Below are positions 19,335-32,436 of a stretch of 64,000 nucleotides of DNA, one piece after another (within the stretch, counting starts at the first letter, position 1; every line of letters begins with the position of its first letter). The stretch spans positions 1 through 64,000 of the forward strand of contig JABCPU010000194.1 of the NCBI GenBank assembly GCA_016800925.1, read 5' to 3'. Made by a program: the position numbers and the translations under genes. The notes under the pieces were generated by a model, which worked only from the letters and a program-made list of their open reading frames with translations, searched no databases and was not told where the DNA came from. The stretch is from Suillus spraguei (Eukaryota > Basidiomycota > Agaricomycetes > Boletales > Suillaceae).

Positions 19335-21440
19335 TTGCAAGCCCCAAGATATGACGGTTCAAACTTCATAGTAACATCGGACGGTTATGCCGAAGGTTTT
19401 GCGGCAGTATTGTCTCAGAGAACCCACACAAAATTCGACAGGTAAATGGACAGAACGCCTCCATCCAATCGGATTTGCTTCAAAATGGACATCAGCGACA
19501 GAACAAAATTACGAACCCTTTTTATTAGAGTTTGTGGCACTGAAATTCGCACTAGATAAGTTCTCAGACATTATCTGGGGATTCCCAGTCAAAACGGATT
19601 GTCAAGCGCTGAAAGATGTCCTCATCAGCAATCATCTAAATGCGGCACATGCGAGATGGCGGGATGGAATACTCGCTCACAACATTGTAGACATGCGACA
19701 CGTACCGGGGAAACTTAACATAATCGCAGATGGCCTCAGTCGCAAATGGGAAGGTCAGCCTCGAAATGTTGGACTGGTCGATGGAAGCGAGTGGACAGTA
19801 AGCGAGGACTGGGAGTCCAACTCAGGTTTGATTAATGATCTACTGTTAATATCTACTAACATCAATGAGCTTACAGCAACTAGTCTTCAAACAAGGTTCA
19901 CGGACGAACCAGTGTTTCTTGAAGTCATAGAAGCAATGTTGCAAATCGACCAAGGTAGAGAGATTCGAAATCGGAAACGCGCAAGGCACCAAGCCTCACA
20001 ATACCTAATACAAGAATGAAAATTGTGGAGACTGCGTGGAGGAACAGCGGTACAAGCACGAACCAATGTAGATGCGTCATGAAAGAGGAAGCAAAGGAAC
20101 TAGCGGCGAAGCAACACGCAGAAGGGGGTCACTGGGGGCAGGATGCTATCAAAATCGCACTAACTGATCGCATTTATAGTTCGAAGCTCGACGCATCTAT
20201 CATGACAGCCATCAGTGACTGCAGCAAGTGTAAAAACTTTGGTACGCCCCACCTTCACTCGTTGTTGGAACCGATAACGCAGCGACATCCGTTTGAATTG
20301 CTAGTAGGAGACTACCTTACCCTCCCGAAAGCCCGAGGATAAAATACACTCGGGGTATACCTAGACACATTTTCGCAGCACATATGGGCATTCAAGTATA
20401 AGTCAACGGGTACAGTGAAAACGACAGTGAACAGCTTAACGCACATATTCCAGAACTTCACGGCATCGGAAACCTTCATGTTAGATGGAGGCAGACATTT
20501 TAACAATGCTGTAGTTCAGGACTTTTGCGCTAAGTGGAATTGCAAAACTCATGTAGTAGCCGCGTACTCACCCTGGGTCAATGGATTAGTAAAAGGCACA
20601 AACAAGATCTTGTTACACGTCCTCAAACGACTGTGCGCCCCAAACATCGGAGAAGACGATTACGAAGGACTTACATGGGACAGACTTCCGCTGAACTGGC
20701 CAGACCATTTGCAGGACGATGCAATTACCGCATTGAATCATCGAATACTCCCAGCACTCAAGTTCTCGCCAAAAGAACTACTCCTCAGACAAGTAGTCAA
20801 CATGCCACGTACAGACCTCAACAACTGCACGTCAACGATATGCACAACAGATATCGTAACTCACATGGCATGTGGCGCAACAGCAGCTCGACGGCTATGA
20901 AGCAGCCATGTCACACGCAATCGAGAGAAAAGCAGTATTTGATAAGCGTGTCCTCGAACGAAGTCCAGGTGAGGTTATATTCTATACGGGACAAATGGTT
21001 CAGTTCTACCACAGTAACTTGGACTACACATTCGAAGCCAAACGAAAATTGTTACCTGAGTGGTCGCCACCTCACCGCATCACAAAACGAATATGCAACT
21101 CATACGAACTTGAAACATTACGTGGATAAAGCATTACAGGAGACTTCCACGCCAGAAGATTACGAACGTTCATACCACGAGCGAACGCCGAACACCAGGT
21201 TAGCCGAAGAACAACGAGCATTTGGAGAAAACCTAGCAAAACATAGAGAGAACGAGAAGCGCGCAGAAGAACTGCAGATAGAGGAAGCATCAAGAGAGGA
21301 GGAAGTGTCAAGGGAGGAAGACAACACGGATGAGGAAGATGAAGAGTCAGAAAAGAGATACTAGAGAGAACGTGGAGATGAGAGGGCGCGAGGTGACGAA
21401 GAGGCGACGAGGGCGCAGCCAGGTTTTTTTCAAGGGGGGC
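19335..21440 (+). pseudogene. 5'-truncated second copy of the second gypsy family (RNase H and integrase)
   Basis: The copy begins inside RNase H (YDGSNFIVTSDGYAEGFAAV, about 19,350), shifts frame near 19,440, and continues LEFVALKFALDKFSDIIWGF and PGKLNIIADGLSRKWEGQ. The integrase follows with the HHCC domain (GGHWGQD ... CSKCKNF), LLVGDYLTLP, FMLDGGRHFNN (second Asp kept) and GLVKGTNKILL, where the catalytic Glu is Lys. Stops occur at about 20,017 and 20,339, with a frameshift near 20,870. The tail is acidic like that of the copy at 13-15 kb. A purine tract (caagggggg, about 21,431) and a possible LTR start (TGTCACAG, 21,453) close it. The P450 stop codon is only about 150 bases further on. 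Confidence 0.85.
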
Positions 21441-21597
21441 ACAGACAAGTATTGTCACAGTCGATACTGAACAAGGTTCATGGCTACTACAAATAACTGT
21501 TATAAATCCTTCGGTACGAAGCAATCATGTGAATACTGCACCACTTGTAATCTGCATATCCGTGGGGTTTGGCTGAAGTTAGCCGATGAGCTGATCA

Positions 21598-23559
21598 TTA
21601 TGAGAGAGTCGCCAACAAATCCTCGTTCCTTGGGATGAACCTGCACTTGAACGGTTTAGGGCCCCTTCGGGGGTGTGAGAATATGTTTTGTGTTTCAGGC
21701 TCAGAAGGACGAGTTACCTGAGTATACCACCATCCCCGAACTCTGCAGGAGGTGTGATCTCTTTCCCACTCTCATCAAGCGGTTTGGCGATCGTAAACAC
21801 AGCAAGGATGCAAGAGATATTGAGGTACAATGAAGCTTGGGCAAAATACAACCCTGAAATAAGATGCAGTCGTTAGTTTCGGCTGTGATAGTGCCAAATG
21901 ACACGCACCAGGGCATGAACGGCGCCCAAACCCGAAGACGAACTTGCGTGGGTCCAACTGGGGCGAGGGACCGAGGAAGCGCTCAGGCCTGAACTCCAAT
22001 GGGTCGGGGTACATTTCCTTATCTTGCGACATGGAAAGAATGTTCGCGATGACGGTTGCACCCTTGGGTATGCGGTACCCTTTGTAAACGTCTTCCCTCA
22101 TTGCGTGGTGCGGGAGCCCTGCGTCGTTGAGAATGAGCGGGAAATAGGACAAAAAAAATCATGTCGCTGACCTCGCGGAGCCACAGGTGCCCAGCGGATG
22201 AGCTCTTGGATGAGCGCTCCGATGTACGGAAGCTTGTCCCTGTCATTGAACACTGGAAATCGGTCCTCACCCACGACAGCATCGATCTCCGCCTGCGCAA
22301 GTTTCTGCACCTCGGGATGAAGTACCATCGCCAGGATAAAAGATGTCAATGTTAATGATGTCTACTCATGTCAAAGCTCGTCACAAAATTCACATGAGGG
22401 AGGGTGCAAGAAAATAACTTACGGTTTCTACTCCCCCTTCATAGATCCCCACACTGCACCACTTGGCGATCTCTTCTTGCTGGGCACTGGCCGTGGACCC
22501 GTCCTCCGGAAGAAGCTGTTCTGAAACGAACGAATGCGTGTAGTTGCCGCTGTGCTGATCAGCGATGAGAATTGGTTAGGATTCCGGATAATAGGAACTC
22601 GCAAGACTGCTTAACAAGACTTACTATTTGCTGTTTGGTCCAATTAAATGGTACTGTGTCAATCCTACTTAACTTTTCGCCAATGTCAAAGGCTACACGC
22701 TTGAAACCTGCCCCTGGAAGCCATGAAGGTAGGAAACGCACTCATGGAAGGTCGACTAGCTGAGTGTTATGATAATACGGAAAATGAAAGGAGGGCCTAC
22801 ATAGTGGTATCACTTCGACCAACCAACGTCCAGGTTGTGTTAGCGTGAGACTTATTTTGGTGCCTTCTAGCAGGATATTGATGAAATAATCGACATTCTC
22901 GGTGACCGTCCAACCATATGCGAGATAAAGGACGGTAGCGGCCGCGCTCCTGCACCATCGATAAGACACGAGCAAAACGAGCAATCGCAAGGATTTACCT
23001 TTTGATGTGATCGACGAAATGTTCAGGGTTTTTGTTTAGACTATCAAGCAGCACACGAGATTGTTCTGTTTGCAGCGACTGATAGCTTTGTATAGTGCGG
23101 GTACTCAAACTAGCTTTGAGGGCCGAGCGATACGTCTTGAAATATGGGTGAGTGAAAGATATGTTGAACGGGAGCAATTTGCGCTTCGCAAGTTCTGTGT
23201 ACATCCATATTTTTGGACGATCAGAATATGTAGTAGCGCGTGAATCGAGCAATTCAGTAGCTGATTGTAGGGAACTGAGGATTATGAACTGCCGGTTACG
23301 CACGCGGAAGGAGAGTATGGGCCCTGCGAGACATGAGTCAGAAGTGTCGTAACGAGCGAAAATTTGGACAATATGCACCATAGATTTCAGCCCAAGCAGC
23401 GTACGCCACCCAAGGTTCTGTCTTTGGCAGTTGATAAAGATTTCCGGTAAAGAAATTTGAAGATGGCCCAGGGGGTAGTGGCAATCTACTCTGTTGACGA
23501 CTGTAGAAGAAAACTGCTGCCAGCGCAGCCACAAGGAGGATGATTACACTAGAAGACAT
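21598..23559 (-). CDS. Cytochrome P450 monooxygenase, intact (501 aa, 9 exons)
   Basis: This is a membrane-anchored microsomal monooxygenase that inserts oxygen using electrons from a P450 reductase; the substrate is unknown. Exons: 23559-23379, 23323-22999, 22949-22801, 22740-22625, 22554-22423, 22361-22172, 22118-21909, 21853-21718, 21664-21598. All introns are GT-AG and the total is 1,506 nt in frame. Residues 1-20 form a hydrophobic anchor, followed by a Pro-rich hinge (LPLPPGPSS). Visible motifs are the I-helix GGVETT (about 297-302), ExxR as ELIR (354-357), FRPERF, and the haem loop FGFGRRSCPG (426-435) with Cys433 as ligand. The C-terminus ends PFKCRFIPRNEDLLATLS. Overall it resembles the Agaricomycete P450s annotated as O-methylsterigmatocystin oxidoreductase-like. 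It lies next to an ABC transporter on the same strand, with a decayed gypsy copy directly downstream. Confidence 0.95.
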
Positions 23560-25006
23560 GTAGTAATAGATACAGGTGGATCGACTTTTGTGGATCACGC
23601 TCCGAGTTCTTATATCATTGTCCTGAGGAGATGATGATATAAGCGATATGAGGTCAATTTCTGCGATTTAAGCCCCCCAAATGTTAGCACCCACGCCTTG
23701 AGCAAGAAGTTATGATAGTGGGTATAATTACAATTGAATTTACATAAACTCACGTGCCCTTTACTAGTAGGTGCCATAGACATGCCTACTATTCCCGGAG
23801 TCCAGGAATTGGAACAACTTGTTTGTTCCTAAAACATCTAGCTGCTGGCATTGAGAGAACCCTTTATGTGCTGTCTTGTAACCACTGGACCATGTCATGT
23901 TGGGCTGGGTCTCGTAACAGTTCAGGCAATCCAGTCAGCTGAAGTGTAGTTAAAGTTTGATACGGTACTCAACCAGTATGTAACTGCTTGTTCCTACGAG
24001 ATATCTGACGGTCCTTTGTATGGAATTTGCAGTTGCCTGTAGCCGCCGGTATTGGGATTGGATCAAGGCAAGGACAGTATGATTGCATTCCCGGACCTGG
24101 AACTTTATCGATCCTTACATCCAATTTCTTACTACCACTTTAACTCCTTGCTGCAGTTATCCCTCTCGGAGACATAATGCCGCCGTCTATTTCACCAGCA
24201 GCCAAGACCTCTCGGCTATAATAACATCTGCCCTGATTCTGTGACTCCAACATCGCATTACCACCACTCACTACAATTTGACTCTGTAGCGCAAGAACTC
24301 TGCACGTGGTGTCAATCCCACCCTGGAATGGCGTGAAGGCAGCGACCAACATCTCGCAACACCAAGTGCGACCCACTGAGTCAATCAGCTCGGACCATCT
24401 CCCTAGTCCCACTAACAGGGCGGTTTCGTAAGACGTCCAATCTCATCACGGACATTCCCGTGGGTGCAACGGCAACTGGCTTTACACGTTCTTTGGAGAA
24501 CATCCATTGGTACACGCCCGTGAGATTTGGTCGAACACAGAAGATGTCGCGGAAACGTCAGTAATCAAACGCGGGGTCATGGACTATAGAGAAGAGGAAG
24601 CGCTGTGGGTAAGTTCAAGATGCCTGTCATGATGTCAGAATATTCTCTGTTGTATCAAGCGACACCTACTAGTAGACTGGCAATATAGTGGGACTTGCCG
24701 CGTGAGCGCGTTAGTTACCCAAGCTCTCTGCAGGGTGTTCGCATGGCAAAGAACGAACATTCAATGACCATCAATGCTCTACCTAACTACGCCGACCACC
24801 TCCGCCGCCCAGAATTTTCTGTCAATGAAATCGTACTGTTAATTTTGTAGTTTGTAGGTGACACCAGCGCGGTAGCCGTACTATTGCTATCAAGTACTTC
24901 AGTATAAGACTAATTAATTGTCCATAAATAAATACGTTGTCCATATTAAAGAGTGTGCAAGTCCGAGTCAGGCCAGTCTAACTAAACACTTTGGCAACTT
25001 ACAGCC
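23560..25006. other. Intergenic stretch between the P450 and ABC transporter genes
   Basis: About 1.45 kb hold no supported gene. The P450 promoter should lie at its left end, since the P450 start is at 23,559 on the minus strand. A short open stretch near 24,480-24,610 on the plus strand (FFGEHPLVHAREIWSNTEDV) looks protein-like and may be the relic of a decayed gene, but I cannot assign it. The right part is the 3' flank of the transporter. Confidence 0.4.
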
Positions 25007-28000
25007 CTACCATAATCGAAGCCTGCGTCTATGTGAAACGTCCTCCTCCACCACATTATTTCCTCTGATAACTTTCAGGAACACGCTCTCTAGTGTCGCT
25101 TTTTCTACGCTGTACTCCTGGAAATCGCCTTGGGACGAGAGAACGTGGAATAATCGTGCAAGGGTGAGCCCACTGCCTTCTCGTATAGGAACTTCGAAGC
25201 GCGTAGCAACATCGTCGGCTAGACGGGAGCCTGGAATCCGACTCATGAGCACCTGAGCTCTAGTCACGTCCTCTCGTGTTGGACAAGAGAAATGTACTTG
25301 GTACGTGGCATAACGCGAGACCAGGTTGTCGATTGTACCAACAGCTACAGGGCGATAAGATATTGCAAATATCATAGCGGACAACGCGCTTACCAAGTAA
25401 TTGTTTGGAGATGATTCCGACCTTGTTTGCTAAGGCTGACGCTTCTTCCATGGAATCTAGATAACGATCTGAAATTAGATGTCAGGTCAGGATGATTTCA
25501 AAGGAAACGTACGTGTTGTGATAACAATTGCTTTTCCGACAGCGACGTTTCGGAGAGTGCCCCACATGTCTCTCTTCATTTTCGCATCTACCCCAGTAGA
25601 GAACTCATCAATGAGAACAACGGAGGGATTACCTGCATGTGTCCACGTCAGCCATCCCGTGTGCATGAAATTTAAGAGCTCACCAATCAGGGCGATAGCA
25701 AGAGAGAGCTTGCGCTGATTCCCACCGGACAGTTGACTCGCTAGTCGGTCAGCGTACATATACAATGATGTAGCAATCATGAGTGCCTCGATATTTGACT
25801 TCAGTTCATGGCCCCTGTTCAAGCCTTTGAGACGTCCGTAGATCATTAAGTGTTCCCGAACAGTCAACTGAGAGTCAATTGCAGTAAACTGTGGGCAGAC
25901 TCCCAAAGATAGACGTGCGGTCCTCGGAGAAGTTAGCACTGATGTCCCCTTGATTAATACATCTCCCATGTCCGGAACAATATCGCCACCTAGATAACAC
26001 AAAATCGCGGAGATGAGTCTCCCAGCGTAATCGTCGTATCGGATATACATACGAATCATGTTGAACGTTGTAGTTTTGCCAGCCCCGTTAGGCCCAAGCA
26101 TAGCAAAGATAGTGTCCCGAGACACTCCATAAGACACGTCATCGACAACTTTATTGCCACTAAATGTCTTAGTAACATGGAGAAGACGCAGAACGTCATT
26201 GGAATGTGCCACCGCATGCGCTTCACTAGCGACGTCTTGTCTGCTGGCCTCAAAGTTAGCCTGCAGCTCATCCATTCGTACTCGCCGTCCCTTGGTATTG
26301 AGGAATCGACGAGGGATGATTGACCCAGAATCGACCCATACGAGAATACCGAACAGGATAAAGCCATAGACGATGAGGTAGACGATGGGACCTCCATATC
26401 GCATGATGTCACCAAGTGATGCCGTTGTCACGGGAGTCGTGCCGTTGCAAAGCAGCGAGAAGAGATTTACTGATACGAGGGCTGCACGCATCTGTGACAT
26501 AGTGAAGACTAGTTTGCAGGAAGAGAATACTGCGACCTACGATGCTAGCCACCGGCGACAACACCGAAAGCGTGAAGTCTAGAAAGATCGTTTAAAACGC
26601 CAGGTCACAGATGCACACATAACAACGCCTTACGGATGATCGTGATGATGGCACCGGATTGAGACGGTGCCGCATAAGTCAGCGTCAAGAGATATCCACC
26701 CAAGTACAACTAGTCCTGCGTTAGTGGTGATCCCCCGGGAAACTACAAGAGCTCACAATATACATGATGATTTGGTATCCTGCCACTGCTGCAAAAGAGG
26801 ACAGTGGTGACGACATGAATAATGTCACGCAGTATGCGAATAATGCGCCAACAATGCCATACAAAACGAGGACGACCCACTGCCGGGACGAAACAGTGAA
26901 TTACAAATGAAAAAAAGATAAAGGTAAAAACATACGAAGAAACCAAGGCCTGTGAACTGATTCGTAGTGGTAGCGAAGACAATGGTAATGATTGTAGCCA
27001 ATATCACCGAGAATATTGAGTCCCACAGGAGATGGCCAATCCAAAGCCCGATGGGATCTGAAAGACCGTTCGATAGCTGCATGGCTTGCACGGCTGATCT
27101 TCGCTCTCTTGAAACATAAAGGGAGAAAAACGCAGGGAAGACAGCCTAAGCAAGATATCAGCGCATGATTCAGTGTATATGGAGTTTTTGCCCAACGCAT
27201 ACCATAGCTGCTCCGAAGAACCCCATCCACTTGAGATCAACCAGGGTCCCTACAACAAGATGTGGGAAAGCAGCATATTCCGCGTTAATGAGGCTGGACG
27301 TGCTTGCAGTGTGACCAGATGCGTTCAACGCCCGATTGTACAGTATATTTGTCACCAGATTCATCATGGTAGGACCAGTTAAACCGGGCGGGGTTGCCTC
27401 CCATGCAAATAACGAATCGCCTGTCTGCGTATCTATCGATATCCCGCCAAGCGCCAAGCTCAAGTAGTCCTGGTTAATTGTTGAAATAAATGTAGCATTG
27501 TCAGAGATGTTCTCCGTTTTCAGGAATGAAACAGTTTTTCCGAGAGTTGCAATGATATTCGGGGGTGACTCCAAGATCTGGGCGCCAGATCCAGACGCTG
27601 AAAAGTAGATAGGCGATTCGGGAAAGTACAACGAAATGACGGACTCGTCCTGGAACTTAGTGGTACATGTTGTTTCCTGACCAGACAGGAAGACTAGTGG
27701 GATGCATGAACCGCACACCGCGATGAGCACGACCAGCAAGGGCGTCAGCCAACTCCTACGAGCGATTAGTGAACGCTTATAGAAGATCGTCAAAGCTTGA
27801 CTAAGAGGAGAACGAGGCCGCCCATCGGTAAGCTGAAGGATTCCAGGTGGAGCAGATTTGCCGCTGGTCAATTCAGCCAGGATGGGCTCAGAAATTCCAC
27901 CTGAACTTGAAATGGACTTCTCTGTGCCATCCACGGAGACACTACAAGTTTGGCGGGCCATGAGATCTAGGAAGATATCTTCAATGGACGTCCCCAACAC

Positions 28001-30795
28001 ATCGTAGGACGCGACGTGGAGAGCGTTGCGCTCTTTATCTAAAAGCTGGAGGACCTTCTCCACAACCACGGAATCCTTGGACTTGAGGTGGTATGATGCC
28101 TGGCTCGGCGAGGAGAGCGACATGGAACACTGGGGACAAACTTGGCGAATACGATCCAAAGTTTCCAAGGGTGCTTTTGGAAGGTCCTTCTCAGTCAAAT
28201 CAGGGAAGTCGAACATGACTTGGACACTGTATCCCTGCCCAAGGTTTGACTTGAGAGCGACAGGAGTGCCTGCAGCTACCAGCTTTCCTGGCGCAGCTAA
28301 AATGGCTATGTTATCGGCCAACAGATCAGCTTCGTCCAAGAAATGAGTCGTAAACACAATGGTCCGGTCGAGGCGAACAGATGTCAAAGTCCTCCACAAT
28401 GCCCGGCGAGATAATGGATCGACACCGGATGTACACTCATCCACAAGGACAATCTTGGAGCCTCCAACAAGTCCAATGGCGAGCTGCAGCTTGCGCTTCT
28501 GACCACCCGAGAGAGTACTAGCATTGGCGTGGATCTTTTTGCCGAGATCGCAGTCGCGCAGTAGCTGCTCATAATCTTCGTCCTCGTCTATCGATTGAGC
28601 AGAATGCTTCACTGCACGCCATACACGGAGAGTCTGGTAGCAGGAGAGTTCGGGGAATATCACATTTTTCTGAGGCACAATGCCGAGCGTTCCGCGGGGA
28701 GGACGAGAGACACCGCCCTCAAAGGTAACAGATCCGCTGCTGCGCCCGAGCAGATTTCCAATGATTGATAGTGCTGTCGACTTACCAGCGCTATATCATC
28801 CCCCTGGTTGTTAGCAATCTTTTCAATCTGCCAGACGTAAAACAAAACTCACCCATTTGATCCTAGAAGTACGAAGATACCAGTCTTCGGAATGTTGAGA
28901 GACAAATCTGCGATGGCAGTGACTGGTCGCTTCTCACGGTGGAACATGGAAGGGGAAAACGTCTTGCCCAAATTCCTGACAGAAATCGCAACTCCATCAG
29001 GATGTGGCGCTAGATCAATCCTTTTCTGCCTGCGGCAGCATGACCAAAAGCCTGAGGACGGCTCTCTGGCATCATAAAGCCTTCTCTCGAGAAGGACACC
29101 TAAGTATGGCCATAGGAACACGTCAATCTAGGCACAGGTTAAGATATTGTACAGGAAAAGTATGCACCACATACAATGGCAGCAATGATCAAGGGCAACA
29201 AAATTAGATGGGTATCCGGGTCTGGCCTCAGGATATTGGTTGGAATCTGCTGATTTTCCCAGCCACATATGGCACGGATCGCGAAGATGTAGTATCCAGG
29301 CGGGAAGATTACGGTAAAAATAGTCGCCGCAACCGTGCTAGCGCTCCCGAAAACCAATGCAAGGATAGCAAAGATGATACCAAGGAATGTAGTTGCCACA
29401 GCCGCAAGCTGAGGACTCTTGCCAAAAGGAGCTGCGACGAAGAAGGACCAACTGGCAAACGAGAATCCAAATAGAAGGTGCACAATAAGCACCAGGCCGA
29501 CATTAGTACCGGTGAAAATTCGGTAGTGCCATATGATAGAAACAACAATCCATGCGGGAAGATATGCTAGAGAGATGCTAATATGCCACGATCTGAATGC
29601 CATAAGTAATCAGTGAAGCGCGATGGTTGATGTGTCATTTTGAGCGGTGACGTACGCTATTCTCGCAATATCCAGTAGACCCATGGCCTTCATGTGGCTG
29701 GTCAGAAGATTGTTTCTCTCGCTGGTGAATGCTCCTGGAAGATGATATGCAATCCCGATATAACAAATAAACCTGAATTCCGAATAAGAGTTGTAGAATC
29801 GTCAGCAATGTGTTGAACTTACAGCGCAATGACAAGAAGATTCCGTATACCTCTAATGAAACCTGAGAAAGGAACATGTCAGTACACGATCATACCATGA
29901 ATGTAGACGACATACTAAGTCTCATATTCGTGGCCTGTTGCTGGTTGGTTTCTTGACTATATGGCCATTCCATAGGAGTGGGTACTCCCTGTCCAGATCT
30001 GAGCTCAATGATTGTCTGAGGTGAACGATTAACACTTTGAAAGGAAAAGAGAGCAAGCAAATGCGATACCTGGTCTAATGCCCATTGCAACGGCAGAATA
30101 CGTGTCTCGAAATCACTAGTGTGACTGATTACGTTGACATAGATAAGTCCACCATCAGCACTTATGGTATAGCTGATTGGTGTCATATCCGTAGAGTTCA
30201 TTGGAAGGTAATTGAACGCAATACCGGCAAAGCACTGAGAGGTCAAGTCGAAGTTTTGTGGACATTGGGCTGGTATGTCTGCGGGTGTCGCAACCTGCTT
30301 GACCGCTTGAAGTTGATTTGGCGTGAAGTTAGTGGTGATGTGCGCCATGACTTGTTCCGCAGAAGGTATTCCAGTACCGTTGGTTCCATCAGCCCATACT
30401 AAGGTCAGAGAGCCATCAAACTGATCCTGGAAATTGTAAACCGAGACCGGAGAGCCAATCCCATACTACAAGGGATGTAAGATGGTGGAGTCGAATAAAT
30501 CGAAAACATTCCTCACATTGTTTGGCTTCAAAAGAAATGTCTGTGCAACGGAAATAAAAACTTGATAACCGTTGTAAGCATGTGCTGTGTTCATACAATT
30601 GAGAGGAAGTGGACGTACCTCCGTATCCGATCGGCATTAACAAACAGCGGAGGATGTTCAACTATTGCATGGTCAAAGTGGTGGACGTTTCACAGGCGGC
30701 ATTTTACTCACGAGCGGATGTTTAGAGAGAACGATCCAGTTCTTCCAGCATAGTATTGTGAATTGCCGGAGGAACAGACTCCCTGTGAACGCCAT
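25007..30795 (-). CDS. ABCA-type full-length ABC transporter, intact (about 1,630 aa, 19 exons)
   Basis: This is a predicted integral membrane ATPase of ABC subfamily A with the order TMD1-NBD1-TMD2-NBD2, likely moving lipids or hydrophobic compounds; the substrate is not known. The start is Met at 30,795 (MAFTGSLFLRQF... then CWKNW). A large extracytoplasmic loop follows the first TM helix (30.4-29.9 kb), and more TM helices lie at 29.8-29.2 kb. NBD1 has Walker A LLGSNGAGKST (split by an intron at about 28,790-28,850), signature LSGGQKRKLQLA and Walker B KIVLVDECTSGVDP. TMD2 (27.8-26.4 kb) has its first TM helix, a loop and a helix cluster. NBD2 has MLGPNGAGKTT, LSGGNQRKLSLA and SVVLIDEFSTGVD. 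The C-terminus ends HRRRLRLW. I could join all 19 exons in frame with GT-AG introns and saw no lesion. It is transcribed in the same direction as the P450. Confidence 0.93.
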
Positions 30796-32436
30796 GACTG
30801 ACACACGAGGAGAGATGAGGGTTCGAAGAGAGCAGTTATCTAACACGAGGACGCAGTTATATGGAATACGCAGCAACCGGTATATCGATCTGGATTTACG
30901 CACAGGAGATGCCGCCGCATCGATATCGTGAGACGGGGAGAATTGAGGGTAAGAATTTTACAAGGATCCCCTAAGTATAGTCTGCAACAATTGAATATCA
31001 TATAGTAATCGACGTACATGATTAATCAGATCGGGTTCTTGCCTCTCCGTTTCACGATTCCATCGTGCTCGTCATTTGAACCCCCTGTCGCGAGCGTTCC
31101 ACCGTCAAGTACTGGTAAGTAACTTGCAATTCGAACTAGTATCAAACTAGTATTTCATTCAGGACCATTTGTCGCGTGGATTTTTGGAGCCGTGCGAAGC
31201 CTGTCGTGTTTTTCTCAGCTTTGCCATGTTACCCATCCGAGTCCAACGGCGTACACGAGCAGACATGAGAAGACAGGAGAAACCAACGGTTGGCACGGTG
31301 CCTTGCCGAGTCTGCCTTCCGTCGGAGTTTATTACTGAAATTACGTCTGACAGGACTAGTCCGCATTTTGCACCTGGTCTGGGACTTGTCTGTAATCAAA
31401 AGATGAACACTTAGCTTGAGTCAGGCCTTTCATTCAAGTTCAAACTGACGCTGATTATCAGCCGCACTAGACTCGGAAAATCACATGACGTCATATATCC
31501 AATCCAAGGATAAATTCAAAGCCTTCACAGACGAAGAATTTATCTGATAAGAAATTCCTCTTGAAGGTCGATACGCATTAAAAGACCCCGTTCTAGCATA
31601 AAATTCACTACAGAGCCTATCTCCAAGTTTCGATTCAAAAAGTATCATTTCTACCAAAGGGATAAAAAATCAGGGCTTTTTCTTGGGGGAGGTTGCGCAA
31701 AGGTAGCGATGACAGCACCAAGTGATGCACACCATAGTTATCGAAACGCCATGGGCGTGGATACACCATGGTAACACTCCTCTCACGTCAAGGTTGTTGG
31801 CGCTACAGCCTGTACCATCATACAACAGTAGAATTATACCGTCCATGTATGCATGATAGGAAGTGGTTACTAATGCCATACCAAGTGACGCTGATTCGTG
31901 CATTCTTGGATGTCGACTCTCAATACTCAATTTGGTACAGGCTCTCTGTACGGTTTCATCCTTCTGAGTCATAATCCTCATGTCTTCGCTCTTTATTTGC
32001 TGGCACTTCCTCACTGAAGAGTCGCACATAACTTTCTCTCAAGAACCACTCGACATCATGCAGCATTTGGATCCCAGTGATACAGTGCCCACTGCTGTTA
32101 TCTGGAAGTCTTGCTTCTTCTTGCTTGGAACCAAGATATGGCTTCACATCGGATTCGCCTGGGCGGCCAATTGCATTAATAGCTATATGCGTTCCAGAAT
32201 TTATGTAAACCCCACGCAAGGAGATGTAAGGGCCTGTGAAAATAAGAAAGTTAAAGGAACGGTCTGCGCTATTCTGAATCTCGTGGCTAACGTGTGAGTT
32301 AATCGATGCAAGGCAACCGTTGATGTGCCTGGTATAGTGATTAGTAATTCTGCCTGAAGGAGCGCTGACTTGACAGTGCGCGTTGGTCATGCTTCATGAT
32401 TGATATTGACTGGCGGCATGAGTCAAAGATAGTCAT
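30796..32436. other. Gene-poor stretch upstream of the ABC transporter
   Basis: The first few hundred bases left of about 31,100 should contain the transporter promoter. Open frames at 31,169-31,414 (plus) and 31,956-32,390 (minus, 144 codons) have no recognisable motif, no clear splice structure and no supporting context, so I do not call them genes. Nothing else is visible. Confidence 0.4.

Noticed and set aside
24480..24610. Protein-like stretch FFGEHPLVHAREIW...
   Set aside because: Too short and isolated, with no clear frame on either side; possibly a relic but not assignable.
31956..32390. 144-codon minus-strand frame downstream of the protein remnant
   Set aside because: It could be part of the same decayed gene, but there is no motif and the phase and splice link to 32,437-33,240 cannot be shown.
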